From Atriophallophorus winterbourni (Eukaryota; Platyhelminthes; Trematoda; Plagiorchiida; Microphallidae), in the NCBI GenBank assembly GCA_013407085.1, contig JACCGJ010000211.1, forward strand, positions 1 through 64,000: a stretch of DNA of 64,000 nucleotides. Reading direction: 5' to 3'. Both the position numbers and the translations under genes were made by a program. Below, piece after piece: positions 18,530-29,700 of this stretch. Below the pieces are notes generated by a model that had not been told where the DNA came from, did no database searches, and worked only from the letters and a program-made list of their open reading frames with translations. Position 1 is the first letter of the stretch, and each line of letters begins with the position of its first letter.

Positions 18530-21250
18530 CTGTAGACCAGCTTTTGAAAGCACGTCAGAATCAGTCACTTTGTCTATCTACGATATGTTCAAGATACGAC
18601 GGATGTTTCGTAGATGGAAAGCATTCAGCTTCCGTTCGTGTCTTGCGTTGGTGGTTCAAGTTTCACTGCTGTACAGTAAAGCATTTAGTACGCACGCGCT
18701 GTATACCATCAACTTTTTCTTTACAGTCAACTTGCGGTTACCCCAAACACAAGAGTTCAATCGGGACAAAATGACAGCTGCTCTGCCAATCCGCTTATCA
18801 ATCTCCGTGTCTAGCGAGAGGTTATCCGCAATGGTTAAATCAAGGTATGTGAAGTAATGTACTGGTTCAAGCTGACAGTTTACAACAGTGATGATTGGAG
18901 GCGATACGATCCCTTGACCAAAGACTTTGGTCTTGTTCATGCTGATTCTTAGCCCAAAGTCTGTGCATATCGACGAAAAACATTCAATTAGCGACTGGAG
19001 GTGTTCTTGGGAGTAAGCAATAATGGCTGCATCTTTGGAAACCAGCAGGTCACGAATTAGCACATCCCGTGCCTTGGTTTGTGCTCGCAACCGGTTCAGG
19101 TTAACAAGCTTGCCATCACTTCGCGCGCGTAGGTAAATGCCTTCTGTCCTCGTCCTAAAAGCGTGCTTTATAAACAGAGCAAAAAACGTCGAACAACGTG
19201 GGATTAAGAACACACCCTTGTGTGACGCCTTGACGAATTTCAAAGGCTTCTGAACTGAAACCGTTAGAATGAACGGAGCTCTTCATGCCTGAGCGAAACG
19301 AAATAACGAGTTTGAGCAGTCTTGGTGCGCACCTTGTCAGATCAAGCATTTTGAAAAGACCTTCCCTGCTGCCGCACTCGAATGCATTCGTTAAATCAAT
19401 AAAAACAGCGTATATTCGCATACGCTGCTCCCGACGCTTTCCTTGAAGTTGTCTCAGGGAGAAGATCATGTCAACGATTGATCTTCCCCTGCGAAAGCCT
19501 CACTGATATTCAGAGTTAACTCTATCAGCCAAAACCTGTAGCCGGAACTTTAATACTTTAGCAAAAAAATTGCCTACAACATTCAGAAGGAAGATTCCTC
19601 TATAATTGTTGCAGTCGTCTCTATCACCATTATTCTTTATTACGGTGATGATCTCCGTGTCTCGTATCTATTGTGGGACACACTCCTTCCAGCACTCTTG
19701 AAGCAAATAGTGAAAAGGCTGTAATAATGCTGTTCAACATAGCAGGTGGAATTTCGACGTCACCAGGGGCCTTCCCATTCGCTATGCGGTCGATTGCCCC
19801 ATTGAGCTCATCAAGAGTAGGGGGAGTATCTAGATGTTCAATGGTTCGCAACCGCTCAACATTTTCTAGTATGTGCGGTAAAACCGTACTGTCCCTAGAG
19901 TAGAGAGAGAGGAGAAGTGCTCTACCCACCTTTCTATCTGCTGAGTTTTGTCGACAATCGGGTTACCAGATACAGACTTGATGGGAGCCGTTTTAAATTT
20001 GTTTGGACCAATGGCTCTCCTGACCCCATCATACATACCGTGAAAATTTCCAGTAACCGCATCTTTTTGGATACTGAGGTTAATTTCAGTCCAATAGTCA
20101 TTCGCACATCGTCTTGCAGTCTGTTGACCTTATTTTTAGCTGCTCTTAGAAGTCGTAAGTTTTCATCTGTTGGCATACCTTTGAACCTCAAGAATGCTGA
20201 CCGTTTCCCATCCAACACAGCAGTCATCTCAGAAGCTTTTGCTTCGAACCAGTAGCTCGTTCTAGCTTTCTTCGGACCGTAAGTGGAAAGTGCGACTCGG
20301 CAGCTTTTTATCGATTCCCAGTTTTGTGGAGCCTATTCGAGTGGGGTTGTCTTGTTGAACTCGGCTGTGAAGGCTTTTGCAAATCGCGCAGCTAAATTAG
20401 TTTTGCTCATGCGAGTGACAACTATCCAAGACTTAGCAGACAATTTGTTTCGGTGAAATCTGGTGTGGGGAAGCTTCAGTTTTGCACAAATCACTGAATG
20501 ATCAGTGTCCCTGTCTGCGCTTTGTTATGATCTGGTGAAGAGTACGCTTCCTATATTAGTGCGCCTAACAAGAATAAGATCAAGCTGATGCCAATGCTCA
20601 GAGCGAGGATGTTTCCACGAGACTTTATGCTGTGGTTTTGTTTGAAAGATAGTGTTAATGACACAATGACTGAACTGTGTGCACAATTCTAAAAGGCGTT
20701 GTCCATTTACATTGGTTTTACCTACTCCAAACCTTCCGAGACAGTTTTGCCAAGAATCGTAATCTGCAACAACTGTGGCGTTGAAATCACCCATTACCAC
20801 TACACCGTTTTTTGTCTCACATTTTTGAGGACTATTGTGAAGTTATGTTTAAAAGCGTCTTTTTCAGCAGGCGTCGGAGAGAGAACGTTAACCAACGTAG
20901 TGGTACCAATAATGCACTTCAGATTTGGAGTCCAAATACGTTTGCTCCACCTGTTGCTTGGTCTGCTGCTTTTAGTAGGCTGTTCCCATGACAAACCCAT
21001 CTCTATGCAGTAAAGGCTCATCAGAACCCCTTCCTTTCCAAAAATGTGTAATCTCTTTCTGTTAGCATACCAGTGTCTGGTAATCGCGTCTCTTACAGGG
21101 CAGCCACGTCGACCTTCAGCTTTTTTAGCTCATTGCTAATCACAGCTAATTTTCCTGGAAACATGGACCAAACGTTCCCAATTTTAGAACTGACCTTTGT
21201 TGTTTAGTAATTTGTTTCGCTGGTGCGGAAAATACAGTCTGCTTGTCGGT
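18530..21250 (-). pseudogene. LINE-B (EN/RT, C-terminal finger type), decayed
   Basis: Pieces in order on the minus strand: endonuclease at 20,800-20,525 (MGDFNATVVADYDSW, LDLILVRR); linker at 20,227-19,934; RT start at 19,929-19,630 (DRIANGKAPGDVEIPPAMLN); RT core at 19,469-19,155 (AVFIDLTNAFECGSREGLFK, RQGVTQGCVLNPTLFDVF); RT end at 19,243-18,656 (YFTYLDLTIADNL, KKLMVYSACVLNALLYSSE). Each piece lies in its own frame, so the element is dead. The same family occurs at 34,037, 41,290, 47,040, 54,020 and 63,010. Confidence 0.75.
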
Positions 21251-21299
21251 TGATTTCTAATCCCCATGCACCCAATGAGGAAAGGAGACCGTGGCATGA

Positions 21300-21950
21300 C
21301 TTCACCTTGAGTGGAGGCTGTCCAGCTTGAGGCGGGTGGTATCCGTCTAATGAGATCTGAAAATATCTCCCACCGTCGGAAGCAGCCCTATTTGAACCAT
21401 AGCTTTTAACCGGTATCTGTTGCTTCCCGTGTTATCCGTAGAAGCGGAATGCAGTGTCCTTTCAATTGGCGCTGCTGAGATGAACGCCAGGGCAGTTAAA
21501 TATGGAGAACTAGGCGTTGGCCATGCCTCAAGTGCTCCCTCCACGGCACCAAAGGAACAGCTAGGCTGATACCTTTGGACAACGATACCGTCGCGGAGTT
21601 GGCGGGACGAAGTTGAATACAACTTCGGACTGCCTAACGGGACTCCAGCTCCGGATTTTTCCCCGAGGGATACTCCTAAAGCCTTTTACCTTGAATGGAT
21701 GTAGCCATAAGGCAGTGGAGGTTTGAGGTGAGGGTTTTCCTTCCTTTAGGTGGAACGCCTTCATGGACTTACTAATTCCATCTGTCCGAAGCATGCTGGT
21801 TTTAAGCGCCAGTCAGCCGCCTTCGCCCTTTCTCCTGTCAGTAGAAGCAGCTCCGCCGGTTCACACAGGACCACGCGTGCAGGACAGGAGCTGAACATGG
21901 TTGTCAGATGTTGTATGTGACGCGTGTCATTGGAGAATTTTTCCAATTGG
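21300..21950 (-). repeat. Repeat unit shared with 26,310 and 51,575, probably LINE 5' region
   Basis: The block with ctggttttaagcgccagtca, ttctcctgtcagtagaagca and ctgaacatggttgtcag recurs, changed, at 51,575-51,770 in the same strand and at 26,310-26,450 in the opposite strand. It lies upstream (minus sense) of the LINE-B element. No protein support. Confidence 0.45.
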
Positions 21951-22050
21951 TATGAAAGCACAAGCCTGATCCAGGCAAAGTGCCGCACAGTCAGAGATTG
22001 CACGTGGGCGATATTACTGTCAGGTTGCCAAGGCCTAGACAGATATAAGA
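21951..22050 (-). repeat. SINE-A 3' part
   Basis: In the plus strand: tatgaaagcacaagcctgat, aaagtgccgcacagtcagag, then gtcaggttgccaaggccta. This is the 3' half of the SINE in minus sense. Confidence 0.8.
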
Positions 22051-22299
22051 AATCGAGAATAAAGATGGAATTGGGAGCTTATCCCCAAAACCGCCCCGCC
22101 GTGACAACCTTGGAATCAGGTTTGATTGATGATTAATTAATTCACTAAATGTGGATAAGCTTTGGCGTATGGATTATGCTGTCATTCAATCCCTAATTTA
22201 AAATATGATTGGCTATCTCAACTAAGGTAAATTAATGAAATCCAGTATCCATTCAGCTTCACTTCCGGTCACGCGAACACGCATTATCTGACAACCTAA

Positions 22300-25200
22300 T
22301 TTTCATGTTCTTGGAAAATTGGCGTCACAGGATAGACTTTGACACTTACCGACTTTCGATAAAGATGTGTCATCATCAGCATCATCACAGACAGCATTAC
22401 ACCGGTAGCGCGTACCGAACGCTTAACTGCCACAACCATGAAAAAGTAAAATCCTAAAAGATAGGGAAGGGTGGGACTTGAATAGCTACGGATTCTATAG
22501 AAAAGTAAGTACAAACAAACAGGGTAGAGGTGCCTACACCTCGAATGGAACATGCATTCAAACAAGTTTCGTGAACGAGTAGAGCGACATCAGCATGGCA
22601 GCTTCCTTGCGGCTTTCACTGCCATGCATCATAACAAGCTTTTCTCGTCACTCCGCTTGACAACATACAAGGATAAGCAAACACTCCAAGAAGATGCTTA
22701 GTGCAAGACCGCCATTGAACACGGTTTCTGGACATATCCTGAAGCGTAACTATCCATTACGATATCTGATCGCGGGGACACCAGCATGGGAGACGCGCTG
22801 CGCCGACTTTAAAAGGTTACTAGTAAAGGTTTTAACAGCCTATGTCATGTGACGGTTTGGCCACCCCGATATTTACGCCAATCAGGATGTGGTGTCGAAA
22901 AAAGAATCTGTTTCGGAAGTCGGTAGTCCGGCATCCGTAAAACGTGACCCAACCAGCGTTGATTTGCTTCTCTATATCAACATTACTACCGAACAACTTA
23001 TTTCGGAGAGCATCGGTGCGTATGCGATTGTAACAGCTAACTCCTAGAATGTTGCGGAGACATCGGTTGTCAAATACTTGAAGACGCTGAATGTGTTCAT
23101 TACGTAAGGTCCGGGCTCGCACCCATACAGTAGCACAGCCCGAACTGTCGCTTTATAGACTCTACCCTTGAGTAACAGAGATAGTCCTTTCTGACGCCAG
23201 AGGTGACCTAGTTTGCGGAATGCTACGGTCGCTTTAGAAATACGTGCCGAGACCTCGTCATCTAACGATGCAGAATTATTGATACAACTACCGAGATACG
23301 TAAAACGATCGACAATTTCAAGCGCCTGATTGTCAAGTAATAAAGTGTTGTTTGATAAGTCAATGTCATGCAGCAGAACACTGAACTTAGAGGGTGCAAA
23401 ACGCATTCCAAACGCGGGCAAAATACTAGATAGCTTGTTCAGTATCGCCTGTGCATCTTTGTACGAATCGAAGAGCAGAACTATATCATCAGCATAGTCC
23501 AAGTCGAGAAGCTTGCCCGAAGGTTGGAGCACCGTCGCTGCATAATTCAATGATAGCATCAATTACGAAATTGAACAAAACGGAGAAATCGGACATCCTT
23601 GTCGGACGCCACTAGTAGTGTGGAATTTGGGAGAAAGTTCGTTGTAAACCCTAACGCATCCGGATGTATGAGCATAAAGTGCACGTAGTATGTTGACATA
23701 CTTTTGCGGAACGCCTTTGCGCAGCAAGGTGTTAAACAGGACATTTCGATCAACTGAATCAAATGCTCCTTTGAAGTCTAAAAAGATGGCTATTGTCGGC
23801 TGTCGATAGGTGTGCCGCAGTTCTAAGATCCGCCGAAAAGTAAAAATATGGTCGACACAGCCTCTGCCAGGTCGGAAGCCAGCTTGCTGCTCTGGGATCT
23901 GTGATTCCCTATGCGATGTTAATCTTCGAAGGCATATGGACGCTAATAATCTCGTAATGATGGGAGTGAGACTTATTCCACGGTGATTAGAGCATGAGCT
24001 TCGCACAACTTTTTTAAATATAGGTATGATGACCGATTCGCCCCAACTTGGAGGGACGGATTCTGACAACCACACTTCACGGAGGAGATCGCTTAATGTG
24101 CTTATTAGGACTTGGCCACCTTCATCATCGGGGCCAGCGGCTTTGAATCGTTTCATGGATTCGGTACACGCTTTAATTTCTAAATCATTAGGGGGATCTA
24201 CGCTAACAGGCCAAGGATCACACTGCTTCAAGTGAGGGAATGATTCTGTTGCAGGCGACCAGCTGAACTGTTCTTCAAAATGTTCGGCCCAGCGTGAGAG
24301 GCGGCGATTCTTATTAGTGATAAGAGTACCATCTATTTTAGCGATAGTCTCACTCACTCTTTCGTAGGTCCGGTCGATCGAATAAGTTGGAAGAGTTTTC
24401 GCACGTTACCCGCATTATTTGCTATTTCCATTTCTTCGACCTTATTTAGCCACCACTTTTCTCTATCTAGTCTTAAGCTCCGTTTAAGTTCATGCCTCAC
24501 GCGTCTACGCTCCGTATTGTGCCCAGGACCGTGTGGTATTTGGCATCGCTGGTGAAGAATTTCTATAGAGCGTTGTGAAATCCAGTGGGACTTTTGGGTT
24601 GATTGTGTAGTCTCACAGGCTGTTATTGCGGCGGCTCGCATAATCCCTGCTATTTTGTTCCACCTTTCATCGGCAGTTGCACACTGAGCAACTGGGAGTG
24701 AGTTATTCAAGGTGGTCCTATAAATGTCTTGAACTGCAGGCAGAATGTTTCGACCACAATGCGTTTCCCATTCAAAGGCTTCGTACCGGAGAACTTTAAC
24801 GAGAACCTACATCGCACAAGAGCATCTTTTAGGATTTTACTTTTTCATGGTTGTGTGGCAGTTAAGCATTCGGTACGCGCTACCGGTGTAATGCTGTCTG
24901 TGATGATGATGATGATGATCTGAATCTATGTAGGTATTCCAAAAGGAGCGGCAGTCCTCAATGCAACCTCTCCAGCGAGTACTTATGGCGATATGGTCGA
25001 TTTGGGCCGAAGGTTGGCTTCTATCCGGCGAGCGCCATGTGGCACATTGACATTTTTTATGGCTAAAGGAGGTGCTGCTAATGAATAATCGAGATTGTGC
25101 ACAGAATTGTATAAACCGTTCACCATTAAATGTGCGTTGGCTTTCAAGACCAAACATGCCACCTAATTGTGATTCAGATGTATCTAAGCGACCCAGTCTG

Positions 25201-25700
25201 GCATTCATATCTCCCGCTAAGACAACAATATCGGCGCTTTTTGCACGTCGCAAAAAAGCATAAAGATCGTCGTAGAAGGCGTTTTTCTCGTCGTCGGAAT
25301 TGGTGTTAATCGGAGCGTAAGTTGCTACAATAAACAAGCATCTCCGAATAAAAAATTTTAAGTTTGGTTTAACATTAGTGGCTAGTCTAACTGCACACAT
25401 CCTGCTATTGAAAGAAATCCAATCGATTAGACATGATTCGGCACGTGAATTCAGGACTATACCAACTCCCGCCTGTCCTGAGATGGCAGCTACAGAATCA
25501 CCAGAGCAGCGAAAAAAATAGCGAGTTGAAAGGTTTGGGGCAGTAAGTTCAGTAATTATGGACGGATCATATAAGCGCGTTTCCGATAAACAGCAAACAT
25601 CAATAGGTAGGCTATCTAAGGTAAGAGCCAGTGCAGCTTACTGGCCTATTTGTCTGAGAGTTCTGACATTCATGGCACCGATGTGAGCTGAAGCCCGTGG
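22300..25700 (-). pseudogene. RTE-like LINE, nearly full length, three frameshifts
   Basis: Endonuclease from about 25,690 (IGAMNVRTLRQIGQ) with LFIVATYAPINTN, VLAGDMNARLG, SAQIDHIAIS and the catalytic DSDH (about 24,925). Linker at 24,710-24,354, RT at 24,357-23,563 (LDFKGAFDSVDRNVLF, SGVRQGCPISPF), catalytic LDYADDIVLL (23,501-23,472) and C-terminal FTYLGSCINN and FRKLGHLWRQKGLSL. Frame breaks lie near 24,355 (gtga repeat), 23,562 and 23,105, and a short insertion splits the end of the endonuclease. The 3' tail of tga-type triplets lies at about 22,371-22,392. Relatively young, but no longer able to encode the full protein. Confidence 0.85.
24829..24914 (+). mobile_element. 85-bp 5'-truncated RTE copy nested in the RTE endonuclease
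   Basis: The plus strand here (ttttcatggttgtgtggcag, cggtacgcgctaccggtgta, then a run of gat triplets) is nearly the same as the 3' end of the host RTE at 22,447-22,371 in minus sense. It interrupts the host directly after the codons for DSDH. Host coding resumes on the far side as ALVRCRFSLKFSG. It is therefore a very short self-family insertion in opposite orientation. Confidence 0.75.
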
Positions 25701-25914
25701 TTTTAGAAAGTGGTCTGTAAATTCGCGAACAGAAAATGTTCCAACATGTTCAGCGCGGTCTTTTCTAAAGCTGGGATTGACAGACGGAGAGTTGTTAAGA
25801 ATGGATGGGGGAGGGGAAGGGTAATGTAATGGAGCAGGTAAGGCGACCCTGTTTATCGTGCGCGACGGCCGATGCACTATGGAATTGGGTTTCTTAGTAA
25901 TAGTCATGGTCATG

Positions 25915-26160
25915 GTTGTATGCGGGCTGAGATACTGCCAGGTCGCCCATGCCTAGACAGGAGAACAATTAGGGTTCTCGACCAAAGCCTTCGGCTAAAA
26001 AGCCTGACCCACAAGGCAGCGGCTTAGGTTGCGACCGTGTTCGTCTGACCTCTATCCATTGACCTTCCTGGTATGAGTGACTCTGAAGGTGCTCGGAGAG
26101 CACCACCCAGCATAGCTCACGCACCATGTTAAGGTCCAGTCTCAGCGCGACGGACAAACA
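25915..26160 (-). repeat. Repeat X relative
   Basis: Contains actgccaggtcgcccatgcc, gcctgacccacaaggcagcgg-like sequence and ggtccagtctcagcgcgacgg-like sequence, parallel to 16,225-16,670 but shorter and diverged. It abuts the 5' end of the RTE-like element. Confidence 0.5.
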
Positions 26161-26309
26161 TATGTAGTAAATTATCGATGCGTTTCCAACAAATTATCTA
26201 ATTTATACACATCTTATAAATACAATGAGAAACGAGCACTCATTGTTTCGGTTCTAAGGTTGCCACAATTGGGGGTGGTTGTTGGAATGAACCCCTACTA
26301 TCTATGAAA

Positions 26310-26560
26310 TGATCCCATGTGGCGTGCGTCTCAAACAGCCTATGACAACCAAGTCCAGCTCTTGGCCTGCATGAGTGGCTTCCACAAGCCTAAAAGAACT
26401 GCTTTTACTGACAGGAGAAGAGTCGAAGGCTGCTGACTGACAACTCAAAATCAGTTTGTTCCGGGTAGTTGGAGCTGATCAGCTACTGGCAGTCCATATG
26501 GGGGAAGGATAACTTTAATTCCAACCCCCCGCTGCCCTGTGAGTTACCCCGCAAGGTGGT
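26310..26560 (+). repeat. Inverted copy of the 21,300/51,575 repeat block
   Basis: Reads catgtggcgtgcgtctcaaa, ccaagtccagctcttggcct and gacaggagaagagtcgaagg, the reverse complement of the block near 21,800. No coding support. It lies just upstream of the F-box gene. Confidence 0.45.
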
Positions 26561-26706
26561 TGCTTTTCAACAATAAACGGTGTGTCGCATTTTTATGTGG
26601 CTTTATTTTCAGCCGGCGCCAGTCTTTGGACACATTTTTTAAATAATGTGGTCAATTTTTTAATAGTTTATCGGTTTACCTGAATCTAATAGATCTGCTT
26701 CTTATC

Positions 26707-29700
26707 ATGTTTTCTTCTAGCTTTCCATTCATGGCCCCAGTTGTTTCCTTGAAAGACCTTCCCGTCGAAGTATTTTATCTTATTTGCGACTACCTCTCTT
26801 TTTCGGACGTGGTCTCACTCAAACGGGTTTGTCGTAATTTCAACGCTTGGCTCAACTCTTCGTTTTGGAGAAACCGCTTGTTACGCCTATGCTCAGCACA
26901 ATATCCTTGTTTGCCAAGTTGGTCTAGTTGTTTCCATATGTATTTATCAAGAACAAAATGTTGATTGGATGAAAGCCTGTGCTCATCGTGAACTTTATGT
27001 TTCCATGTTTGGTTTGGAAAACTGCTGCGTCAGCATAGAACGTCCTCACACAACCGCCTTCGGGATCGATACTCTCCACATTCCCGAGGTAGCCTGTGCA
27101 GTCCGTTGACCATATCTCTATCAGGTCTCGAAAGACTTGCTTCTTGTCGGCGATCGTGGGCGTGTGTTATCAGTTTTTTCGTTCAAAACCGCATGTGAAT
27201 TAGAACATTGGCAACCCGTATTCACCGATTCACGGTCACATTCGGTGAGCTCATATTCCTCATCCTAATCAATGCAGTTTACTTTTCATACGTTTACAGT
27301 CCTAATCACTAAATTAAAATGCTACATTTTTATCCAAACTATTCATAACTCTGCTCACGCCTAGAATACCATTCAGTTGTTGAATATTTCGTTGATTTCA
27401 GCTACTAGTTAAGCATAGCTGGAGATAAGATAACTAGTTAAGCTTTTGGATAAGCTAATAATAGGAATATGAGAGATGGCGTTCCGATTTTTCATATTTG
27501 ATCAAAACTATTTCTTTGAACTCGCTCATTTCATACAATCATCTAGCTGGCAAAAATGCAACTGTTATGTGAGTTCTTAGTGATTTTTCAATACTGGATT
27601 TTTTATACAATTGTGATAGAATTGTGAATCTTCATCACCGCGTCATGAACCGCGTTGCACGGATAGCAAGTATTTGGCTTTCATACAACCATGACATCAT
27701 AAAATCATGAAGATCCGAGGTAGGATTGAACCTAGAAAGCTACTGAATTTCCAGAATAATATGCACAGATGCACCAGGTTGAAGTAACTACCTTGAATAT
27801 AACGCGGATTCAATCAAGTGTTGCGAACGAGTAGAGGTAGATCAACACGAAAGTTTCGTTGGTACTTTCACTGTAATATATCTTAAAAATTTCTTCATAG
27901 CATACAAGCCTGATCAAACACTCATAGAAGAGTTCTATAGCAACACAGCCGCTGAACGCGATTTTGAGCCATGTATGAAGCCATTGTCCAATCCAGGGAG
28001 ATGGGGAACCCAAACTGGATCTATGTTCGCTGTCAAGGCATTCATCTTTTTTATTCACTACCGTTTATATTTTCCTTTCATATATCTGTCTAGGCCTGGG
28101 CAACCTGACAGTATTTTAGCCTACGTGCAGTCTCTGACTGTGCGGCACTTTGCCTGGATTAGGCTCGTGTCAGAATCTGGCCACCGTTACGACGTGACCC
28201 TAAGTTAGGAGTGGATAACAAGACCGCGTTAGGAAAACAATGATTTCGCATTCACAATAACAAGCGAAGTCTATGCATTCGACTTGTTTTTCGGTATCTA
28301 CGTAGCAACCATTGATTCGATTACCTATAGCTTTTTTGTATTCAATGTTGCCAATTAACTGTAACAAAAAACGCGAAAACGGTTATTTTTGAATACCCGT
28401 TTTTGTTTCATGTTTCACATCCGTACAAGACAGCGCAAATTGTTACTTTATAAACTCTGCCATTGAGCTTTAGAGACCGAATCCCTTGACGTCACAGATG
28501 ATTCGAGTTACGAATCTCAACCACCACTTTGGAAATTTGAGTTGAAATCTTGTTTGAACAGTTGTTACTAACAATGCAACTACGCAAGTAGGTAAAGCAG
28601 TCTGCAGCTTCATTTTCCTCTTTGTTAGGGCTTAGCACAATTTCTGTCGGATCTAAATCCTGTAACAAGTCTTTTCACTTGGTGCATTCGAAATGATGGT
28701 TCTGTACTACAAAATCAGTCCAAAGTGTCCTAAGCGTCCGGTATCAGTACGACTGAATTACATACCCCCATTTCAGCATCAATTTAAAAAAAGAAAAATG
28801 GAGAAATCGGACATCATTGTCGGACAAGATTACGGGCAGGAAAGTTGACTGACAGGCTAGTGTTCACCCTAACTCGTCCAGAGGTATTGGAGTAAAGTGC
28901 CCGAAATGTGTTAACAATAAATTTACGTGAGATTTCCGTGAATAAGGCACTAAATAATGCATTCATCTCAACCGAATGTAAGGTACTTTCAGAAGAATGA
29001 AAGGTCACTACAGCAGGCTGCTTATAAGTTAGGGTTATCGGCCGACGCCTTTGGCTAAAGCACCTTATTCGCAAGTCATTGGGTTTAGACTATGTTTGTC
29101 TGACAGCTATCCGTTGATCTTCACGGGATGACTGGCTCTGCTTTCGACCTAAGGACACAACTCAATATAAATCGATGCGTCCCAGAGGTACACAAATCAT
29201 CACGGAATTGAGAATAAGTTTTTTGAGCTAATTCAGCCTTCATCCGAATCAGATACGCGCACAAAATGAGACTAGCGAATACCGTGATCTTCAAGTATCT
29301 CCTATAAAAGTCAAACTCTTGATTATCATTCTTTTTGTGTTTTTCGTTTGTGTAGAACAAACAGTGCTAATTTCACCCCACTCTACGGGACAATTCAACG
29401 AATGCGTTGTTGTTTTCACTGCCGCTTATTTTCATCTTCTAGGGTTGGATTTGGAGCATCCAATCCCACGGCCACCACGTTCTTACCGGGTCTTGGGATG
29501 GTACACTCCGTCATTGGTTGTTATCTAACTCCGGATTAGATTCGGTAAATGTGTACAAGTGAGTTCATTTTAATCCTTACATATTTTTCGATTTTTCTAC
29601 TAGACTAATAATCTTCTTCTTGAATTATCTCAGACTCTCTGCCCACGTTTTATGTTCCACCTTTTTGGACGCGCAAACGGTAGCAGCTTCTGCGAATCAA

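Noticed and set aside
18351..18857. 168-codon plus-strand frame
   Set aside because: It covers the RTE 3' tail and runs antisense into the LINE-B element; chance frame.
27107..27109. TGA in the F-box gene as a pseudogene mark
   Set aside because: It lies inside a phase-neutral 36-nt segment with good GT-AG ends; micro-introns of similar size are found in the neighbouring gene.
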